A DNA stretch of 64,000 nucleotides from an uncultured Bacteroidia bacterium (lineage in GTDB: Bacteria > Bacteroidota > Bacteroidia > Bacteroidales > UBA932). Shown here piece after piece: positions 25,684-34,364 of the stretch. The number at the start of each line of letters is the position of its first letter. The stretch's first letter is position 1. The translations under genes and the position numbers were made by a program. The notes beneath the pieces were generated by a model, which ran no database searches, was not told the origin of the DNA, and saw only the letters and a list, made by a program, of their open reading frames with translations. The stretch covers positions 27,729-91,728 of the forward strand of contig CADBRH010000011.1 of NCBI GenBank assembly GCA_902797035.1, given 5' to 3'.

Positions 25684-26454
25684 ATGCTGATGCTGACCCT
25701 GGCGGCCGTCGGACCAGCCCTGATCCTTTTGTGGTACGTCTACAACAAGGACACCGAGCCGGAACCGACAAGGCTGGTATTCAAAGCCTTCTGCTTCGGA
25801 GGCATCTCCGCGCTGCTCTCCACCGTGATCTCGGGGCCCCTGCTCAACATGGGGTTCTACACCACCGAGCCCACAAACTGGGTCGAGGCGGTGAAAATCG
25901 CCTTCTTCGGCGCCGCTATCCCGGAAGAGACGGCCAAGCTGCTGATGCTCTGGCTGTTGCTGCGGAACTGCAGGGAGTTCGACGAGCGCTACGACGGCAT
26001 TGTCTACGCCACCGCCGTGGGCCTTGGTTTCGCCGCTTTCGAGAATATCATCTATGTGATAAGCGCGGGGGCCGGCTGGGCCGGCGTGGCCTTCACAAGG
26101 GCCCTGTTCGCCATCCCCGGGCACTTCGCCTTCGCGGTCACCATGGGTTATTACTATTCTCGCCACGCCTTCAAGGGCAAGGACAGCCAGGGTGCCGGCC
26201 TCAAGATGTGGCTCTACCCCGTATTCCTTCACGGAGTCTATGACAGCCTCTGCTTCTTCAGCGAGCTGAGCGAGGCGCTGTCGCTGCTTATCACATTGAT
26301 ATTGATCGGCTTCTGCTTCTGGCTCTTCAAGCGGACCAGGGCCCGGATCCTTCAGGAAGCCGCCAGCAACGAGTACATCGGCGCATCGATGGACATCCGT
26401 AACCACGGCTACAACGTCCACCACGACTGGACCGACCACCCTGAAGACCAGTAG
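25684..26454 (+). CDS. PrsW-family intramembrane metalloprotease
   Basis: A 256-residue membrane protein with about seven hydrophobic helices. The four conserved PrsW motifs are visible: PEETAKLLMLW near residue 80 (EExxK), GLGFAAFENIIYV near 117, ALFAIPGHFAFAVTMG near 140 and the fourth-motif histidine in FLHGVYDSLCFF near 182. The Glu and His residues are the presumed zinc ligands. PrsW of Bacillus cuts an anti-sigma factor; the substrate here is unknown. It starts one base after the nfnB stop, so it may share that transcript. A long perfect hairpin overlaps its stop codon. Confidence 0.88.
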   Translation: MLMLTLAAVGPALILLWYVYNKDTEPEPTRLVFKAFCFGGISALLSTVISGPLLNMGFYTTEPTNWVEAVKIAFFGAAIPEETAKLLMLWLLLRNCREFDERYDGIVYATAVGLGFAAFENIIYVISAGAGWAGVAFTRALFAIPGHFAFAVTMGYYYSRHAFKGKDSQGAGLKMWLYPVFLHGVYDSLCFFSELSEALSLLITLILIGFCFWLFKRTRARILQEAASNEYIGASMDIRNHGYNVHHDWTDHPEDQ

Positions 26455-26479
26455 ATTCTTCAGGCTGAAGAATCTACTG
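26449..26479 (+). terminator. Perfect 15-bp stem hairpin at the prsW stop
   Basis: Arms at 26449-26463 and 26465-26479 are exactly complementary around a single central base, so in RNA a few central pairs would open to form the loop. The TAG stop of the PrsW gene lies inside the left arm. A loosely T-rich stretch follows (ATCTTCTTATTC). It probably ends the nfnAB-prsW transcript, though the T-tract is weak. Confidence 0.6.
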
Positions 26480-26751
26480 ATCTTCTTATTCATTTCATTC
26501 ATTGGGGGGCGTTCCCCCCACCCCCCCTGAACTCGGACTTTGTCCTCGGAAACAACAAAAGGCACCAGTTGACGTGGACAGCTTCGGCGGGGCCGATACG
26601 GCCGACCATTTACCCGGATAGGGCGCATAAGAAGACGTCAGGCGCGTCGGCGGGGCCGATACGGCCGACCATTTACCCGGAAAGGGCGCGAAGCGTCGGG
26701 AGGCCGTATCGGCCCCGCCGACGCCATACAACGCCATACAACGCCATACAA
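26480..26751. repeat. Complex repeat cluster between convergent genes
   Basis: This gap contains a perfect GGGGGG-CGTT-CCCCCC hairpin (26504-26519) and two direct copies of a 43-base unit (26584-26626 and 26647-26689, one mismatch, period 63). A 21-base inverted copy of the start of the unit lies at 26702-26722, exactly complementary to 26646-26666. Last come three tandem copies of a ten-base unit, ACGCCATACA (26721-26750), directly before the ccsA stop. The 21-bp stem with a 35-base loop could end transcription from both sides. No gene is evident. Confidence 0.8.
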
Positions 26752-27534
26752 TCAATAGACGTGCACCGAGGTGGCACGGGCGGAAGGGAGGTAGTTGATG
26801 CCCCACCAGCAAATCTGCAAGCAGACGAAGGCCAGCAGAAGGATCCACATGGATGTCTCCCATTCCTTCGGCCGCGCGATCCTGAAATGGATGTACAGAA
26901 GGTACGCCAGCCAGGTGATCGCCGCCCAAGTCTCCTTCGGGTCCCATGCCCAGTAAGTCCCCCAGGCCTCCTGGGCCCAGAGCGCACCGAAGAGCATCCC
27001 GAAAGTCAGGAAAGCCAAACCGGTCACCACGAGATTGTCGGCCGTCGCCATGTCAGCGACGGTAGTCTTCTCTTTCTTGAATATCAAAACATAAAGAGCC
27101 ATCAGCGTCGCCGCCCCAAGCATTCCGTAGGAGAACATATAAACGATCACGTGAGGGGCGAACCAGGGGCTCTGGAGCGCCGGCATCAAGGTCTTGGAGT
27201 GGATCTCAGGCTTGAGGAGATTTACGACTATAAAGACCAGCGACATGACCGCGCTGAAAGAGAGCATCCACTTGTACTTCCAGCGGCTATAGACGATCAT
27301 TCCCGCCACGGCGAGGAAGAATGAATACCAAAGCCTCGTCTCCCCCATCGTCCTCAGCGGCGGGCGCTCCAGCGAGACCCACATCGCCACGATGAAAGAG
27401 AGGAAAACCACGATTCCAAGACCATAGACCGTCACGGCGGCCGTCCGTTTCTTCCCGGTCCACGCGAGGACGGCTCCGGCAGCCCAGAGGATCACCGCTA
27501 CGGCGGCGAACCAGATGAAAGCATCCCAACTCAT
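26752..27534 (-). CDS. ccsA: CcsA/ResC-type cytochrome c assembly protein
   Basis: A 260-residue membrane protein with about eight hydrophobic segments. The tryptophan-rich haem-handling motif WGTYWAWDPKETWAAI lies near residue 195, and conserved flanking His residues are visible (HVIVYMFSYG, and HFRIARPKEW). The start at 27534 overlaps the stop of the ccs1 gene in an ATGA, which rules out the longer frame upstream. System II cytochrome c maturation uses CcsA with Ccs1 to carry haem across the membrane and attach it to apocytochromes. In many Bacteroidetes the two are fused in one protein; here they are separate, coupled genes. Confidence 0.92.
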   Translation of the reverse strand: MSWDAFIWFAAVAVILWAAGAVLAWTGKKRTAAVTVYGLGIVVFLSFIVAMWVSLERPPLRTMGETRLWYSFFLAVAGMIVYSRWKYKWMLSFSAVMSLVFIVVNLLKPEIHSKTLMPALQSPWFAPHVIVYMFSYGMLGAATLMALYVLIFKKEKTTVADMATADNLVVTGLAFLTFGMLFGALWAQEAWGTYWAWDPKETWAAITWLAYLLYIHFRIARPKEWETSMWILLLAFVCLQICWWGINYLPSARATSVHVY

Positions 27535-28424
27535 CTCGCATCCTCCCTCTTCAAGCCGGTGAACATCATCAGGAAAGCCCCGGCGATCATCATGAATATA
27601 CCCCCGAAAACCAACGGCAGCCACGGATCCTTGACAAGCTGCAGGATGCTCATTTCACCCTCCACCCCGGCCGCCTCGTCGTAGCCGTACTGGTACATCT
27701 TCCAGCCGTCAATCTTCAAGGGCTTGTTGACCTCGATCACCGCCGCGGTCCCCTTCCCTGACTTGCCCGCCACCACCACATCGGAGGCGAACCGCTTGGG
27801 CATCCCGTTGGGATAGACCTCCATCGTGAAGTCGTCCAGACGGACCGAAAGCCCTGTGTCATAAGTGGTTCCGTCTTCACTGACGGCCACTGAGACAGTC
27901 TCGCCCTCATGAAGCGTCATCTCCAGAGTCCTCTTGTCGGCGCTCCCGAGAGTGGCGCAGACAAGGACCACGAACAGCCCGAGGTGGTTAAGGACAGCCG
28001 AGACCTCTCTCCATGAGCGACCAACGCGAGTGATATGGTTGATAGCCACAAGACCCACCACCGTGGTGAGCCAGATATAGCAGAGGACGAAGGGCCAGAA
28101 GGAGATCATATTCCCGAGCCATCCTCTCCCGGGGACTTGGGCGGTCAGCCCCATGACGAGCGTGAAGACGAGGCACCACGCTATCGATGGGACGGCCGCG
28201 GCCGGGGAGCCGAGCCAGGCGAAGAAGGATGACTTCCGCCTCATAAGGAAGGCGCCGGCAAGGAATACAAGGAACAGCGAGAGAATGATGACGTTGGCGG
28301 GAAAAGCCAGCGATCCCCACCTAGCGGGCCCCTTGACAATCTGCGGGAGGAGGCCGGTGAGAGCCAGCCCGCCACCGAACAAAAAGCCTGTCAAGAGGTT
28401 AAACGGTTTTGAAAAAAGAGCCAT
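27531..28424 (-). CDS. ccs1: Ccs1/ResB-like cytochrome c biogenesis protein
   Basis: About 297 residues from ATG at 28424, with an alternative start at 28460. There are three to four hydrophobic helices in the first 165 residues, a periplasmic beta-rich region (about 175-270, including LEMTLHEGETVSV and INKPL-like KPLKIDGWKMYQYGYDE), and a last helix near the C-terminus (PLVFGGIFMMIAGAFLMMF). ResB partners with CcsA in haem delivery. It is shorter than many ResB proteins, mainly in the periplasmic part. A -7-like promoter element lies at 28443-28450 upstream. Confidence 0.8.
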   Translation of the reverse strand: MALFSKPFNLLTGFLFGGGLALTGLLPQIVKGPARWGSLAFPANVIILSLFLVFLAGAFLMRRKSSFFAWLGSPAAAVPSIAWCLVFTLVMGLTAQVPGRGWLGNMISFWPFVLCYIWLTTVVGLVAINHITRVGRSWREVSAVLNHLGLFVVLVCATLGSADKRTLEMTLHEGETVSVAVSEDGTTYDTGLSVRLDDFTMEVYPNGMPKRFASDVVVAGKSGKGTAAVIEVNKPLKIDGWKMYQYGYDEAAGVEGEMSILQLVKDPWLPLVFGGIFMMIAGAFLMMFTGLKREDAR

Positions 28425-28442
28425 TAACGTCCGTTTTACATA

Positions 28443-28469
28443 CAAATATAAAAAAAACACGTATATTTG
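28443..28469. promoter_or_regulatory. Divergent -7 elements between ccs1 and the metal-efflux locus
   Basis: On the minus strand 28443-28450 reads TATATTTG and on the plus strand 28462-28469 reads TATATTTG; both match the Bacteroidetes TAnnTTTG box. The two are 11 bases apart and face opposite ways. The plus element would start RNA at about the ATG at 28476, meaning an almost leaderless message or a start codon further in. Clear TTTG boxes at -33 are not seen on either side, so this is tentative. Confidence 0.4.
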
Positions 28470-28475
28470 GGGTGT

Positions 28476-28835
28476 ATGCCACGCAAACTAGCCATACTTC
28501 CCATCCTCCTTTCGATGCTGATGGTGCTCTTCACCACTATGGAGCCGCACCACCACCATCAGGCCATGATCTGCTTCGGCAAGGAGGTATGCGAGATGGA
28601 CGGGAGCACCCGAGACTCCCACGAGGCCAACCACGACGAGGAGGAGAGCCACTGCGTCTCGACCGAGAAATACTGCCCGCTCAACTTCCATAAGCTGGAC
28701 ATCACGCCCCTGAGCGTCCCCGCCGCCCCGCTCCCCTCTCCCGCCGTCATGACGGTATCCTTCAGGGCCGTGGCGTCATATTCAGAGATCATCCGTCACA
28801 TCCCTCCGTTGCTATCCTGGAGGCTCAACCGCTGA
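28476..28835 (+). CDS. Small exported His/Cys-rich protein, metal-efflux associated
   Basis: About 119 residues from the ATG at 28476. The N-terminus (MPRKLAILPILLSMLMVLF) is a signal-peptide or anchor-like helix. It is followed by a cluster EPHHHHQAMICFGKEVCEMDG and then an acidic His-rich stretch (DSHEANHDEEESHC) with two more Cys (HC and YC). I do not recognise a named enzyme family; similar small proteins occur upstream of CusB-type genes in Bacteroidales. Its place 83 bases before the metal-efflux operon suggests metal binding or sensing in the periplasm, which is inference. Confidence 0.6.
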   Translation: MPRKLAILPILLSMLMVLFTTMEPHHHHQAMICFGKEVCEMDGSTRDSHEANHDEEESHCVSTEKYCPLNFHKLDITPLSVPAAPLPSPAVMTVSFRAVASYSEIIRHIPPLLSWRLNR

Positions 28836-28857
28836 TTACAACCGTGTCCTCAGTTAT

Positions 28858-28878
28858 CCCACCCTTCGTCAGGGCGGG
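28858..28878. other. Short GC hairpin upstream of the efflux adaptor
   Basis: Within the 83-base gap between the small His-rich gene and the adaptor gene, CCCACCCT pairs with AGGGCGGG at seven of eight positions around a TCGTC loop. There is no T-run after it. It could be a transcript processing or attenuation site; nothing more can be said. Confidence 0.3.
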
Positions 28879-28918
28879 CGTTATCACGTGTTAAAAGTAA
28901 TCAAGCGATTGAAGACAA

Positions 28919-30079
28919 ATGAATAGAAGAATAATCCTTTTGATGGCGGCGCTCGCCATCCTCGGAGGCTGCCACACACATCACGATCACAATCACGATC
29001 ACAATCACGACCACGAGCTTGAAGAAGAGGCCGAGCATGGGCGCGGCCACGCCGACGGGGTCGTCGAGATCAGCCCCGAGAGGCAGGAAACACTTGGAAT
29101 AGAGATTGATACGGTCAGGAGCGGAGAGTTCCACGAGGTCATCCGCACAAGCGGCAGGATCCTTTCGGCGACCGGCGACGAGATGACGGTCGTCGCCACC
29201 AGTGACGGCACGGTGATCCTTCCCGGCCTGAGCGAGGGGTCCGCTGTGGCCAAAGGCGGCCGGATAGCCACCATCTCCTCGAGGAACCTCGCCTCCGGGG
29301 ACAAACTCGCCAAAGCCAAGGTCGCCTACGAGACCGCCAAGAAGGAATATGAGCGCGACAAGACGCTCTTTGAGGACAACATCGTGAGCGAGAGCCATCT
29401 CGACAAAAGCAAGATGGAATACGAGTACGCAAAGGCTGAGTACGACGCCCTCGTCGCGGGGGGAGTCACGCGCGGCGGTGTAGGGGTCACTTCCCCCATC
29501 TCTGGTTTCGTGAAAAGCGTCCACGTCAGCTCGGGCGACTACGTCCAGACCGGGACCCCCATCGCCACGGTCAGCCAGAACCGCAGGCTGCGCCTCAAAG
29601 CGGACGTGCCTGAGAGGCATTTCGGCAGGATTGCCGAGATCCGCGACGCGGTCTTCTCGACAGCCTATGACGGCGCGAACTACCGTCTGGGAGACCTGGG
29701 CGGCAGGCTTGTGAGTTATGGCAGGGCCTCCGACGGGGACTATTTCATCCCTGTCACCTTCGAGTTCGACAACAAGGGCGACTTAATCCCCGGCTCCTTC
29801 GTGGAAGTGTACCTCAAAACCTCGAGAGCGTCGACCGGGGTATTCGTGCCCCTTGAGGCCATAACGGAAAGCCAGGGGGTCCGCTACGCTTTCGTCAGGA
29901 ATCCCGAGGACGATGACGCCTTCATCCGCAGGGAGGTGGTCCTCGGGGAGTCCGACGGCAAGGATGTCCTGGTCACTAAAGGCTTGAAAGAAGGCGAGTT
30001 GATCGTCGTCAAGGGCACCGTCCACGTCAAGCTGGCGGGCGTTTCCTCAGTTCCCGCGAATCACACGCATAATCATTAG
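28919..30079 (+). CDS. RND efflux periplasmic adaptor (CusB/CzcB type)
   Basis: A 386-residue lipoprotein. The lipobox is LAILGGCHTH, and straight after the Cys comes a His/Asp repeat (HDHNHDHNHDH) that should bind divalent or monovalent metal ions. The barrel-sandwich hybrid domain is split around a hairpin (KLAKAKVAYETAKKEYERDK and EYEYAKAEYDALV), with GFVKSVHVSSGDYVQTGTP as the returning lipoyl half. The C-terminus ends NHTHNH, another His patch. It joins the inner-membrane pump to the TolC-like channel. The pump gene begins three bases after its stop. Confidence 0.93.
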   Translation: MNRRIILLMAALAILGGCHTHHDHNHDHNHDHELEEEAEHGRGHADGVVEISPERQETLGIEIDTVRSGEFHEVIRTSGRILSATGDEMTVVATSDGTVILPGLSEGSAVAKGGRIATISSRNLASGDKLAKAKVAYETAKKEYERDKTLFEDNIVSESHLDKSKMEYEYAKAEYDALVAGGVTRGGVGVTSPISGFVKSVHVSSGDYVQTGTPIATVSQNRRLRLKADVPERHFGRIAEIRDAVFSTAYDGANYRLGDLGGRLVSYGRASDGDYFIPVTFEFDNKGDLIPGSFVEVYLKTSRASTGVFVPLEAITESQGVRYAFVRNPEDDDAFIRREVVLGESDGKDVLVTKGLKEGELIVVKGTVHVKLAGVSSVPANHTHNH

Positions 30080-30082
30080 GCC

Positions 30083-33000
30083 ATGGGACAGATCAGCCAT
30101 GAGAACGGTCTCCTCAACGGGATCATCCGCTTCTCTCTGAACAACCGGACGGCGATCCTCGTTATCGCGGCCCTTTGCCTTGTGGCGGGAATATTTTCAA
30201 CTCTAAGGACCGAGGTGGACGTGTTCCCGGACCTCAACGCCCCGACCGTGGTGGTGATGACGGAGGCCCCGGGAATGGCTCCAGAGGAGGTCGAGCGACT
30301 TGTCACCTTCCCCATCGAGACGGCGGTCAACGGCGCCACGGACGTGCGCCGGGTGCGTTCCTCCTCGACCACTGGATTCTCCATCGTCAACATCGAGTTC
30401 GAGTGGGGCACTGACATTTACAAGGCCCGCCAGATCGTCAGCGAGAAGATCGCCATGGTCGGCGAGAGCCTTCCGGACAACGTCGGCAATCCCACGCTAG
30501 GGCCGCAGGCATCCATCCTCGGCGAGTTGATGATCATCGGCCTCACAGCCGACACAACCTCGATGGAGGACCTCCGCACCCTGGCCGACTGGTCGATCCG
30601 CCCGAGGCTCCTTTCCACCGGCGGAGTGGCCCAAGTGGCCGTCATCGGTGGCGACATCAAGGAATATCAGATCCTTCTCGACCCGGGCCGGACGCGTCAC
30701 TACGGGGTCTCCCTAGACGAGGTCATCTACGCCGTCAAGGGGATGAACCAGAACGCCGCCGCCGGCACTCTCTATGAATACGGCAACGAGTACATAGTCC
30801 GGGGCGTGCTCTCCACCAGCGACGTGGAGCTCCTCCGGAAGGCCGTCGTGAAGGTCTCCGATAGCGGCCTTCCGGTCACCCTGGAGGCCATCGCCGACGT
30901 CAGGACAGGCCCCAAGACCCCGATCCTCGGGGTGGCCTCCAACGACGGCAAGCCGGCTGTCATCCTGACAGTCACCAAGCAGCCCGCCACCAACACCCTT
31001 GACCTCACCGCCCTGCTCGACGCGGCCCTGGAGGACATCTCCTCCACCCTTCCCGCCGACGTCAAGGTCAACTCGGGCATATTCCGCCAGTCCCGCTTCA
31101 TCGAGGGATCGATCAGCAACGTCCGCAAGTCCCTCTTGGAGGGAGGAATCTTCGTGGTCCTGGTGCTTTTCATATTCCTGATGAACTGGAGGACCACGGT
31201 GATCTCCCTAGTCTCAATCCCGATGTCGATTGTGATAACACTTCTGGTGACACGGTGGATGGGCTTGACTATCAACACTATGAGCCTCGGAGGAATCGCC
31301 ATCGCCATAGGCTCGCTGGTGGACGACTCGATCGTGGACGTGGAGAATGTGTTCAAGCGATTGCGACAACCACGGAACGGCCGGAGCGTCCTTCAAGTCG
31401 TCTATGAGGCTTCCAAGGAGGTCAGGATGCCGATGCTGAACTCGACCCTGATCATCATCGCGAGCTTCCTTCCGCTCTTCTTCCTTTCCGGGATGGAGGG
31501 CAGGATGCTGAAGCCCCTCGGGATCACCTTCATCATCTCCCTGATGACCTCCACCCTGGTCGCGCTGACACTTACCCCTGTCCTCAGCTCCTACCTTCTG
31601 GGCTCCGAGGGAAGGGCCACCGACACCCGCGAGGCCCCCGTCGCCAGATGGCTTAAGGGATTATATTCAAAGGCCCTCGATTGGACCCTTGACCACAAGA
31701 GGATCGTCCTCGGGACGGTCGCTGCCCTGCTTGTCTGCGCTGTAGTGATGTTCTTCTCTCTCGGCAGGAGCTTCCTTCCCGCCTTCAACGAGGGCTCCTT
31801 CACCATCGCCATGAGCTCTGTCCCGGGAATATCCCTTGAGGAGTCCGACAGGCTTGGCCTGATGGCCGAGCGTATGCTGATGGAAATCCCTGAGATCCAG
31901 ACAGTCGGGCGCAAGACTGGTAGGGCTGAGCTGGACGAGCACGCCTTCGGGGTGAACTGCTCAGAGTTCGAGTGCCCGTTCATCCTCGGGAAGAGGAGCA
32001 AGAAGGCCCTGACCGAGGAGGTCCGCCAGAAACTCTCGGCCCTCCCGGGTGTGAACGTCGAGATCGGAGGGCCTATCTCCCACAGGATCGACGCGATGCT
32101 CTCGGGCACCCAATCCAACATTGCCATCAAGGTCTTCGGCACCGACCTCAACAAGATGTACTCCATCGGTCAGCAGATCAAGAGTGCCATCTCCGAGGTG
32201 GAGGGAATAGCCGATATCAATGTCGAGCAGCAGGTGGAAAGGCCTCAGATAGACATAGTTCCGAGGCGTGAGATGCTGGCCCGTTATGGGATTTCCCTGC
32301 CGGAGTTCGCCGAGATGGTGAAGGTCGGTCTTGAGGGTGAGGTCGTCTCGACAGTCTATGAGGGCAACCGCACCTTCGACTTGACTCTCAAGCTCAAAGA
32401 CGACGCGCGCTCCTCCATGGAGAGGATAGCTGACATCACTCTGGACTCCCCTTCCGGGGCCAAGGTCCCGCTGGACCACATCGCGGAGATCGTCTCCTCG
32501 TCTGGCCCGAACACCATCAACCGTGAGAACGTGGGCCGAAAACTTGTCGTGTCCTGCAACGCCACCGGAGGCGAGCTTGCCAAGGCTGTGGCGGCCATCA
32601 AGGAGGAGATCGCCGAGCACATAGAGCTCCCTGAGGGCTACAGGATCGAGTACGGCGGCCAGTTCGAGAGCGAGGAGAGGGCATCGAGGACCATCGCGCT
32701 TGTCAGCGTGTTCAGCATATTCATAATCTTCATGTTGCTCCTCGGGGAGTTCAAGCGCGCCGGGCAGTCGCTCATCGTGCTGCTGAACCTGCCTATGGCC
32801 CTGATCGGAGGCGTGGTCACCATCTACTTCACCGGAGGGGTGATGAGCATCCCGGCGATCATCGGTTTCATTTCCCTGTTCGGCATCGCGACGAGGAACG
32901 GAATGCTGCTGATCGACAGGTACAACGTCCTCGCCGCCGAGGGGCTGTCCCCGAGGGAGACAGTGCTCGCCGGCTCGCTTGACCGTCTCAATCCCATCCT

Positions 33001-33178
33001 GATGACGGCCGTGACCTCGGCCCTGGCGCTGCTTCCCCTCGCCATCGGAGGCGACCTTCCCGGCAACGAGATCCAGTCCCCGATGGCTAAGGTCATCCTT
33101 GGAGGACTGCTTTCCTCAACCCTCCTCAACGGGTTCATCATCCCCATAATGTATCTTATCTCGAATAAAGGAAAATGA
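30083..33178 (+). CDS. Heavy-metal efflux RND permease (CusA/CzcA family)
   Basis: A 1031-residue inner-membrane pump with the 12-helix RND layout in two halves. The first helix follows NNRTAILVIAALCLVAG; the porter domain starts TEVDVFPDLNAPTVVVMTEA, the HME-RND signature. The fourth helix has GSLVDDSIVDVENVFKRL with the charged residues needed for proton relay. A repeat of the second half starts near EERASRTIALVSVFSIFI. Members expel Cu/Ag, Zn/Co/Cd or similar ions. The His-rich partners favour a metal substrate, but which metal cannot be read. Its stop overlaps the start of the TolC-like gene. Confidence 0.93.
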   Translation: MGQISHENGLLNGIIRFSLNNRTAILVIAALCLVAGIFSTLRTEVDVFPDLNAPTVVVMTEAPGMAPEEVERLVTFPIETAVNGATDVRRVRSSSTTGFSIVNIEFEWGTDIYKARQIVSEKIAMVGESLPDNVGNPTLGPQASILGELMIIGLTADTTSMEDLRTLADWSIRPRLLSTGGVAQVAVIGGDIKEYQILLDPGRTRHYGVSLDEVIYAVKGMNQNAAAGTLYEYGNEYIVRGVLSTSDVELLRKAVVKVSDSGLPVTLEAIADVRTGPKTPILGVASNDGKPAVILTVTKQPATNTLDLTALLDAALEDISSTLPADVKVNSGIFRQSRFIEGSISNVRKSLLEGGIFVVLVLFIFLMNWRTTVISLVSIPMSIVITLLVTRWMGLTINTMSLGGIAIAIGSLVDDSIVDVENVFKRLRQPRNGRSVLQVVYEASKEVRMPMLNSTLIIIASFLPLFFLSGMEGRMLKPLGITFIISLMTSTLVALTLTPVLSSYLLGSEGRATDTREAPVARWLKGLYSKALDWTLDHKRIVLGTVAALLVCAVVMFFSLGRSFLPAFNEGSFTIAMSSVPGISLEESDRLGLMAERMLMEIPEIQTVGRKTGRAELDEHAFGVNCSEFECPFILGKRSKKALTEEVRQKLSALPGVNVEIGGPISHRIDAMLSGTQSNIAIKVFGTDLNKMYSIGQQIKSAISEVEGIADINVEQQVERPQIDIVPRREMLARYGISLPEFAEMVKVGLEGEVVSTVYEGNRTFDLTLKLKDDARSSMERIADITLDSPSGAKVPLDHIAEIVSSSGPNTINRENVGRKLVVSCNATGGELAKAVAAIKEEIAEHIELPEGYRIEYGGQFESEERASRTIALVSVFSIFIIFMLLLGEFKRAGQSLIVLLNLPMALIGGVVTIYFTGGVMSIPAIIGFISLFGIATRNGMLLIDRYNVLAAEGLSPRETVLAGSLDRLNPILMTAVTSALALLPLAIGGDLPGNEIQSPMAKVILGGLLSSTLLNGFIIPIMYLISNKGK

Positions 33179-34353
33179 AACGTATATTATTATTGATAAG
33201 CGCTTTGCTTGTCTCTATTTGCTGCGGAGCTCAAGGTTGGTTGGAGGGGGTTCTGAGAGAGGTTGAGAGCAACAACCCGGAACTTAAGGCGATGGCTGCG
33301 GAGGTGGAGGCGGAGAGGATCGCCAACCGTGGCGAGGCCCTGCTCCAGAACCCTGAGGTCGAGTTCGGCCAGCTATGGGGAGCCGAGGGGATCGGGAACC
33401 GCCACGATGTCCGTGTCTCCCAGCCTTTCGATGTGGCGACCATCTCCGGCCTCAGGGCGGGCAAGGCGGCTACCCTCGACGAGATCTCCTACCTCAAGTA
33501 CAGGGCCGGGAGGATCGAGGTTCTTCTCGACACATGGCTGACCTGCATCGACCTCGTCCATTGCAACGCCCTTCTCTCAGAGTTGAGTACCCATCTCTCG
33601 CAGGCCGGGACGCTCGTGGAGGCCTGTCAGAAAAAGCTGGCGGCCGGGAGCGCCACTGTCCTTGACCTCAACAAGGCGAAGATCCATCTCGCCGCTGTCC
33701 AAGGGGAGGTCAATAGTCTGGAAACGCTCAGGAACGAGCTTCTGGCCACCCTGAAGTCCCTGAACGGGGGGATAGATATTCCTTTCGAGCACACTGTCTA
33801 TGACATCGGGACGACCCAGCCGGAGAGCTTTGAGGAGTGGTACGAGAACGCGGCGGCGAATAACCCTTTGATGGAATACGCGAGGGCCCAGGTCAGCCTT
33901 GAGGAGAGGCAACTGGCCATCGACAAGGCTTCCCGCCTGCCGGAGTTCTCCCTTGGCTACATGAGCGAGATCAGGACGGTCGAGAAATTCCGTGGAGTCA
34001 CGGTCGGGGTCAGCGTCCCACTGTGGAGCGCCGCCAACAAGGTGAGGCGTTCAAAGGCGGGCCTGGCCGCTGCGGAATCCCGTAAAGAAGCCTCTGAGAA
34101 GAGGTTCCGTCTTGAGCTGGAGAAGGAATATGCCCGGGCGCTGGCCCTGAGGGCCAATGCGGAGATGACGCGGTCCTCCCTCGCGGAGACCGACAACAGG
34201 GACTTCCTGCTCACGGCGCTGACCAAGGGCGAGATCTCGATGGTCGATTATCTTGTCGAGACCGACCTCTATTACGAGACCCTTGAGCGGACATTGGAGA
34301 CGGAGCGCGACTACCGCAAGGCGGTGGCCACGCTCCAGAGTGTCTGTCTTTGA
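33175..34353 (+). CDS. TolC-family outer-membrane channel (CusC/CzcC type)
   Basis: A 392-residue protein with a signal peptide (LLLISALLVSICCGAQG). Two repeats of long amphipathic helices are visible, the first including ELKAMAAEVEAERIANRGEA and the second including LMEYARAQVSLEERQLAIDK. Beta strands such as PEFSLGYMSEIRTVEKF and VTVGVSVPLWS fit the outer-membrane barrel of TolC proteins. It is cotranslated with the pump gene through a four-base overlap and completes a tripartite efflux system. Family secure. Confidence 0.9.
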   Translation: MKRILLLISALLVSICCGAQGWLEGVLREVESNNPELKAMAAEVEAERIANRGEALLQNPEVEFGQLWGAEGIGNRHDVRVSQPFDVATISGLRAGKAATLDEISYLKYRAGRIEVLLDTWLTCIDLVHCNALLSELSTHLSQAGTLVEACQKKLAAGSATVLDLNKAKIHLAAVQGEVNSLETLRNELLATLKSLNGGIDIPFEHTVYDIGTTQPESFEEWYENAAANNPLMEYARAQVSLEERQLAIDKASRLPEFSLGYMSEIRTVEKFRGVTVGVSVPLWSAANKVRRSKAGLAAAESRKEASEKRFRLELEKEYARALALRANAEMTRSSLAETDNRDFLLTALTKGEISMVDYLVETDLYYETLERTLETERDYRKAVATLQSVCL

Positions 34354-34364
34354 TTCAAGGCCGC

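Noticed and set aside
25597-26628. Long minus-strand open frame over prsW
   Set aside because: Low-complexity antisense frame in GC-rich sequence; PrsW on the plus strand has all family motifs.
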